A stretch of DNA of 64,000 nucleotides, taken from Rutstroemia sp. NJR-2017a BVV2. Taxonomy: Eukaryota; Ascomycota; Leotiomycetes; Helotiales; Rutstroemiaceae. The position numbers and the translations under genes were made by a program. This document shows positions 59,865-64,000 of this stretch, piece by piece (position 1 is the first letter of the stretch; every line of letters starts with the position of its first letter). The notes beneath the pieces are model-generated. The model did not search any database, was not told where the DNA came from, and was given only the letters and a program-made list of their open reading frames with translations. The stretch lies in contig NJPS01000033.1 in NCBI GenBank assembly GCA_002946415.1, forward strand, positions 496,001 through 560,000. The letters are read 5' to 3'.

Positions 59865-60374
59865 ACGGTACTAGGCATCGTAATGAAAACCTACATACTC
59901 GATTACTCGTCCCAAAACTAGTTTGGCATGTTCTCGCGCTCTATTCGATCGATACCTTTTGAATGCGTGTTTGTGAATGGAGGAGACTGGACTCTCAATT
60001 GCCTTCTCTATTTCTCGTTGGATTCTATTATACACTCCATAGGGGTGGGCTAGCATTTGAGTTATCGGCTTGCAATTAAGAATATGAATTTGGCGTTAGG
60101 GTCAATTTTCAGCTGCAATGTATAGTATTCCTATGAGGCAAGCAGATTTATTGCAATGAAAACAGTTAATATCTATGTGTACCAGATGAAGTTGGTTCCA
60201 ATACGATACAGCTTTGGCATTGGGGATAACCCATCCAATGTGGTTTATGCATACCTCTTGATCATATGCCTTACTAATTTTTGGATATATACAATTCACA
60301 TATAGAGTGCTGCCATCTCTCAGCACCTCTGTTTGTCTACTACGCTCTGTCTTCCCTCCTAGTCAACTTTCCTT
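59865..60374. other. Convergent 3' region
   Basis: 3' flanks of HP1 (+) and the small conserved gene (-). No gene is seen. Confidence 0.5.
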
Positions 60375-61102
60375 CTAATTCTCAACAAGACCAGGCCATT
60401 GCTCTTTCAAGAACTCTACTACAGCATCAGGACCTTTCTCGACTTGGAGTCCGTGGGGAATGGCCATGGTTTTGATGCCGGGCTTAGTAGATTTAGCGAT
60501 GGACTGAATTTCGTTGGCTTCTTCAGCTGTCCACATTGATGCTACGAACTGTACGGGTTTGGTCAGTCCGTGCTTGTCGCCAGGTCAGGGGTTGGGGAAG
60601 GAGACAGGGCAGTGGGAGCTAGTGGAGAATGCTGTGTCCTCCTGTAGCAAAGCAGCTGTCAGGTGGTTAGAGAAACATACCAATACATCAGGCTGATTCC
60701 TTTCAACCATTCCTTTTACATCTTCCATGCCTGTTTGTGTGTTAGTGAACGCTTCTCCTTGTGCCTTATGTCTCCATCTCTTAAAGTCCCAATAGCCCTG
60801 CCCTCCAACACTTCACGTGGGATATGCTTCGCGCCTATTCTCCCCTTAAGGTCGGCTACTCCTTTCTCCTCAATGGTGTGGCTCCGAAATCAATTCCTAG
60901 CTATCCATTTCGACATCGCCCTTCTCATGCCCGAAACAACCATGAACCGAAATAATAGAAATCAAAACGTACGTTCAGCATTCTCGACGTAGTCAATCGT
61001 GTAGTTCTCCTTAACATCTTCTGCCACTCTTCCAATCAAGATCTTCGCTCGAGCGGGGACCTTGTTGACAGTCACGAGTTTGTAGGGGCCTTTTGGTGCC
61101 AT
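60375..61102 (-). CDS. Small conserved protein, function unknown
   Basis: Three exons (61102-60973, 60730-60681, 60548-60375) give 117 residues: MAPKGPYKLVTVNKVPARAK at the start, EDVKGMVERNQPDVLFVASM in the middle and GPDAVVEFLKEQWPGL near the end. The alternating strand-helix pattern suggests a small alpha/beta fold with no transmembrane segment. Short conserved fungal proteins of this kind are known to me only as hypothetical. The first intron is 242 nt and the second 132 nt, both longer than average here. Confidence 0.7.
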
Positions 61103-63151
61103 TTTCGTCTAATTTGATGCGAGAAATTGGGAGGTCTTGAGCCAAGGACTGAGCGGTTATCAATGTATCGTCCGTTGGAGAAAAAGATATAGAAATCTAC
61201 GGAGAGCTGAAATTAGGAGATACAAATATAAACTCCATCGTTCTCATGACGATAGTGGACGGTTGTGGGGAGCGTGGGGATCAAAAAGTCGAGTCATGTG
61301 GAAGGAGGGGCACGGGAATAGAAGTCGGGAGTCTGGTTCTTTTCCAGGGCAATGATGGGCTTTTTGGTGTGGGGACATGGATTAAATATCGACGTGGGAA
61401 GGTTGAAGCGGAAAAATCGCAGACAGAAGTCGTACGAGTGTAGTGCTCTGTTGTGTTACAGATGCCGATTTTCTAGAAGGATTGTGGAAGGATTCGAAAC
61501 ATTTGTGTAATGCGTCGTCGGCCTTTCATCATATAAAACCAACCCTCGGCGACCATTCAAAAAGTGGAAGGAATGAAGGAAGATACGAAGCGACAGCACT
61601 ATCGATCAGATCCATCATTGGTCGTCTCATTGCGATGCGTCTTACAGTCTCAAATTCTGTAGCATATCCCTTCGTACTTATCATATCCTTTAGCTGAAAT
61701 ATTTTCATCGCATTTCGACCCAAAAGGGGACTCGCCGGAGCACACCTCCATCCACACTCCGTCCACACTCCATCCATAATATATTCAATTTCAGAGATCA
61801 GAAGTCCAGCACGAAAGCCGAGGTGTTATAGTACATAAATCAAAATGGTTGATTGCACTTGCGCCAATCGCAATCAAACATCGTCGTCCGCCATATTCAT
61901 TCAACGCCATCAACGCCATCAATGCCGCCTATCAGCCATCTCGCAAGTCCCCGAGTCTCCGAAAAAGCCACGATTCTCTGCCCATCAACACGCAAAACAT
62001 GCCAAATATATGTACGTGTTATGTACCAGCTATTTATGCCAGTGCCATGCGCCTGCGTTTCTTCATGATCGCAGTCGTATCTCGTACCCAATGTACCAAT
62101 ACACAGCAGCCGTGAGAATTGACATGTTAGTATCCACTTCAATCTGCATGGGCATAGGGAGAGACAGCAGAAGATGCGACTCTGGACGGGGACAGAATCC
62201 TACTGTAACCTAAGGTTATACCCCTCTCCACACATTGTTCGTCTCCTATCGGGGAACATCGTACAAGATTCCCCCACCATACATGAGAAGTGGAAGCAGT
62301 AAGGTAACATCCTCGCCGACAACCTGGGCTGTATCGGGGACCATTTGGACCCGGCTACCCACCTCCCGAGATCTCGGGAATCTGATCCCACACTTAAGCT
62401 TGCAAGCCTGACCACCGTTGGACCACTTAATTGACCTAGTGAAGGAGGTCCTGAATAGATAGTAGGGATTCTGCTGCCGAGGAGCTGCTAGGTATTTGAC
62501 GCATGGACAGGAACGTGGCGCGGGCTGGCGTTGGCGCTGTTTTCCTGAAGAAGTTTCATTACTAACAACGTTTAAGGAGTATATAATCGGCGACCTCAAT
62601 TCAGATCGCCCTCCAATGCGTTAGAAGTGCCCATGTCGGGGATGAACGACACTGACAAGATGATACGATCCACTGCTACAGGACACTGGAAACGGTACTA
62701 TACTACACTTACTTATATGCACTGGGTAGTGAAAATGTGTTGTCAGGCATCCATCTGTTTGCATTTCCATATTTCATACTTTCATCGGATATACACTCTC
62801 TCAACTTTCCGTAGCAAAGTTTGCGAGCAGGTAAATACTAATCAATGGGATCAAAAAAGGAGTGAATCACCTCGTCTGACAGTTCTAATCTCAAGTTGAG
62901 CATGAATCATATGACAAATTGATAATTGAAACTATGGAGACGTGGACCAAGTTGCGACTTCCTTTGTCTGGTCCGGAATCATCTTGATATAACCTACCTC
63001 CTTTACAAAGACGCTATGAAAAGAACGATCTCTTTCTTAGTGGTTCCCTATTGTATATAGAGAACATTTCCAATCACGAAAACCACAAAAACAAATACCT
63101 CCATCTCCAAAACAAAGGACAAATCCCAAACTTGGAGAAATAAAGCCCAAT
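61103..63151. promoter_or_regulatory. Long divergent intergenic region
   Basis: About 2 kb between the small conserved gene (-) and the YeeE-like gene (+). Contains the second copy of the 39-bp element and AT-rich DNA. ORFs such as 61845-62213 are not supported. Confidence 0.45.
61552..61590. repeat. 39-bp dispersed repeat, copy 2
   Basis: Matches 56555-56593 at 38 of 39 positions. It lies about 450 bp upstream of the small conserved gene, in the same plus-strand orientation as copy 1. Confidence 0.85.
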
Positions 63152-64000
63152 ATGAGTTCAATATCAAGCGCGAAGTCCATCCTAAGCGGCTCCCTTTTCG
63201 GCGCCGCACTTACTGCAGCTGGAGTTTATTCTCCGACTGTCATCGTCTCTCAGATGAAGTTAGAATCTTTTCATATGCTGAAGGTATTCCTTTCCGCCAG
63301 CGCCACGAGTTCGTAAGTCTATCTCACTCTCACGTCAGACACACGCTCACTGATGCGGCTTCAAGCGCTATCTTCCTACTCGCTCATCGACTATCTCCAG
63401 CTCTTGCGCCCCCACGCCAATCATCTTCACTATCCCTCTTCCCCTACGATGGGAATCTGATCGGAGGACTCCTTCTTGGCATCGGAATGGCCCTTACCGG
63501 TGCCTGTCCCGGAACTGTGCTCCCGCAAGTCGTTACCGGAATCCGCTCCGGCCAATTCGCGCTCCTGGGTGGAATTCTAGGCGGGATTTTGTACTCCAAA
63601 CTCAAACCATATATCCGTCGGCACTCGATCCAATGTCCCCAAGACGCAAATCCTACACTTTATCAGAAGCTTGATCCCAAGGCCGATGAAACGAAAGCTA
63701 TCTATATCTACCAGAACTTCTGCTGGGGCGTCATCCTTCTCGCTTCGTGGTTCTCTGGTAATAATTCTGAGAGCGTGTTGGCGCCGACTTGGGGTGGTAT
63801 CCTGATTGGGATATGTCAAGGGACGAGCTTAGCATTGACGGGAAATACGTTGGGAACTTCGAATGCTTATGAGCAGGTTGGGGATATATTCTGGTGGACC
63901 TTGTCATCCGGGTCTTCGACTCCAAATACAAAGACTGTCGAGGGAAACGAAAAGCCTACCGTATCACAACCGACACCAAGACCAACCATCAAAGGCACCA
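63152..64000 (+). CDS. YeeE/YedE-type membrane transporter, 5' part (runs off the window)
   Basis: Exon 1 is 63152-63312 and exon 2 starts at 63366 and remains open to the window end. At least 265 residues are visible. Hydrophobic segments occur at about 10-30, 40-75, 85-110 and 118-135, with a later pair around 170-220. The motif GIGMALTGACPGTVLPQV is characteristic of YeeE/YedE sulfur-compound permeases, and LTGNTLGTSNAYE is the matching second half. In bacteria these move thiosulfate or related sulfur compounds; the fungal substrate is unknown. The visible C-terminal stretch is hydrophilic and Pro/Thr-rich. Start chosen as the first ATG with in-frame continuity. Confidence 0.78.

Noticed and set aside
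1..64000. tRNA or rRNA genes
   Set aside because: I looked for B-box-like GGTTCGANTCC and cloverleaf patterns and found none convincing; a covariance-model search would settle it.

Overview
The window is nuclear DNA of a filamentous ascomycete (Pezizomycotina, probably a leotiomycete). The evidence is short introns of about 50-70 nt with GTAAGT/GTATGT-type donors and a nearby 3' AG, genes on both strands about 2-3 kb apart, and the gene content: Rei1, Hul4-type HECT ligase, CCT-epsilon, HP1, a rhamnogalacturonase, fungal ankyrin/NLR-like and 2EXR families. The class is inferred; no marker here fixes the species. The exon joins listed were worked out by hand from reading frame and splice signals. 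They give open frames throughout, except at the 5' end of the alpha/beta-hydrolase gene.

Left part (1-17 kb): about 2.1 kb of low-complexity non-coding DNA; a C2HC zinc-finger protein (2158-4061, -); the 60S biogenesis factor Rei1 (5033-6731, -); a HECT ubiquitin ligase with an AZUL finger (7709-11754, +); an 11-exon argininosuccinate synthase gene with microexons (12524-14564, -); and a small GPI-type surface protein (16590-17007, -).

Central accessory block (17.9-29.5 kb): this is the most unusual part. A 1121-residue intracellular subtilisin-type protease with a degenerate ankyrin-like N-terminus is transcribed away from a 287-residue protein of unrecognised family. About 650 bp further on lies a 1766-residue NLR-like protein: an alpha/beta-hydrolase-like domain with Asp at the nucleophile position, an NTPase-like region without a P-loop, many ankyrin repeats and a C-terminal ZZ finger. 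Fungal gasdermins such as Podospora HET-Q1 are often encoded beside the subtilase that cleaves them (HET-Q2), and NLR-like proteins often sit nearby. I propose the block as a candidate proteolysis-triggered cell-death or self-recognition module. The identity of the 287-residue protein is not established by sequence.

Right part (30-64 kb): a secreted cysteine-containing small protein (30416-30974, -); an alpha/beta-hydrolase (32571-about 34058, -); a type II membrane glycosyltransferase of the DXD type (36909-38807, +); a histidine phosphatase (40239-41117, +); a CCCH finger/2EXR protein (42346-44466, -); chaperonin CCT-epsilon (45904-47783, -); a secreted GH28 rhamnogalacturonase with a Ser/Ala-rich tail (49407-51627, +); two weak small ORFs; a SAP-SWIM-RING protein (54413-55562, -); an F-box-like protein (56712-57940, +); HP1 (58758-59864, +); a small conserved protein (60375-61102, -); and the 5' part of a YeeE/YedE-type transporter (63152 to the window end, +). 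Housekeeping genes surround the accessory block. Apart from the central cluster I see no functional linkage between neighbours. No rRNA, convincing tRNA, CRISPR array or intact transposon was seen.
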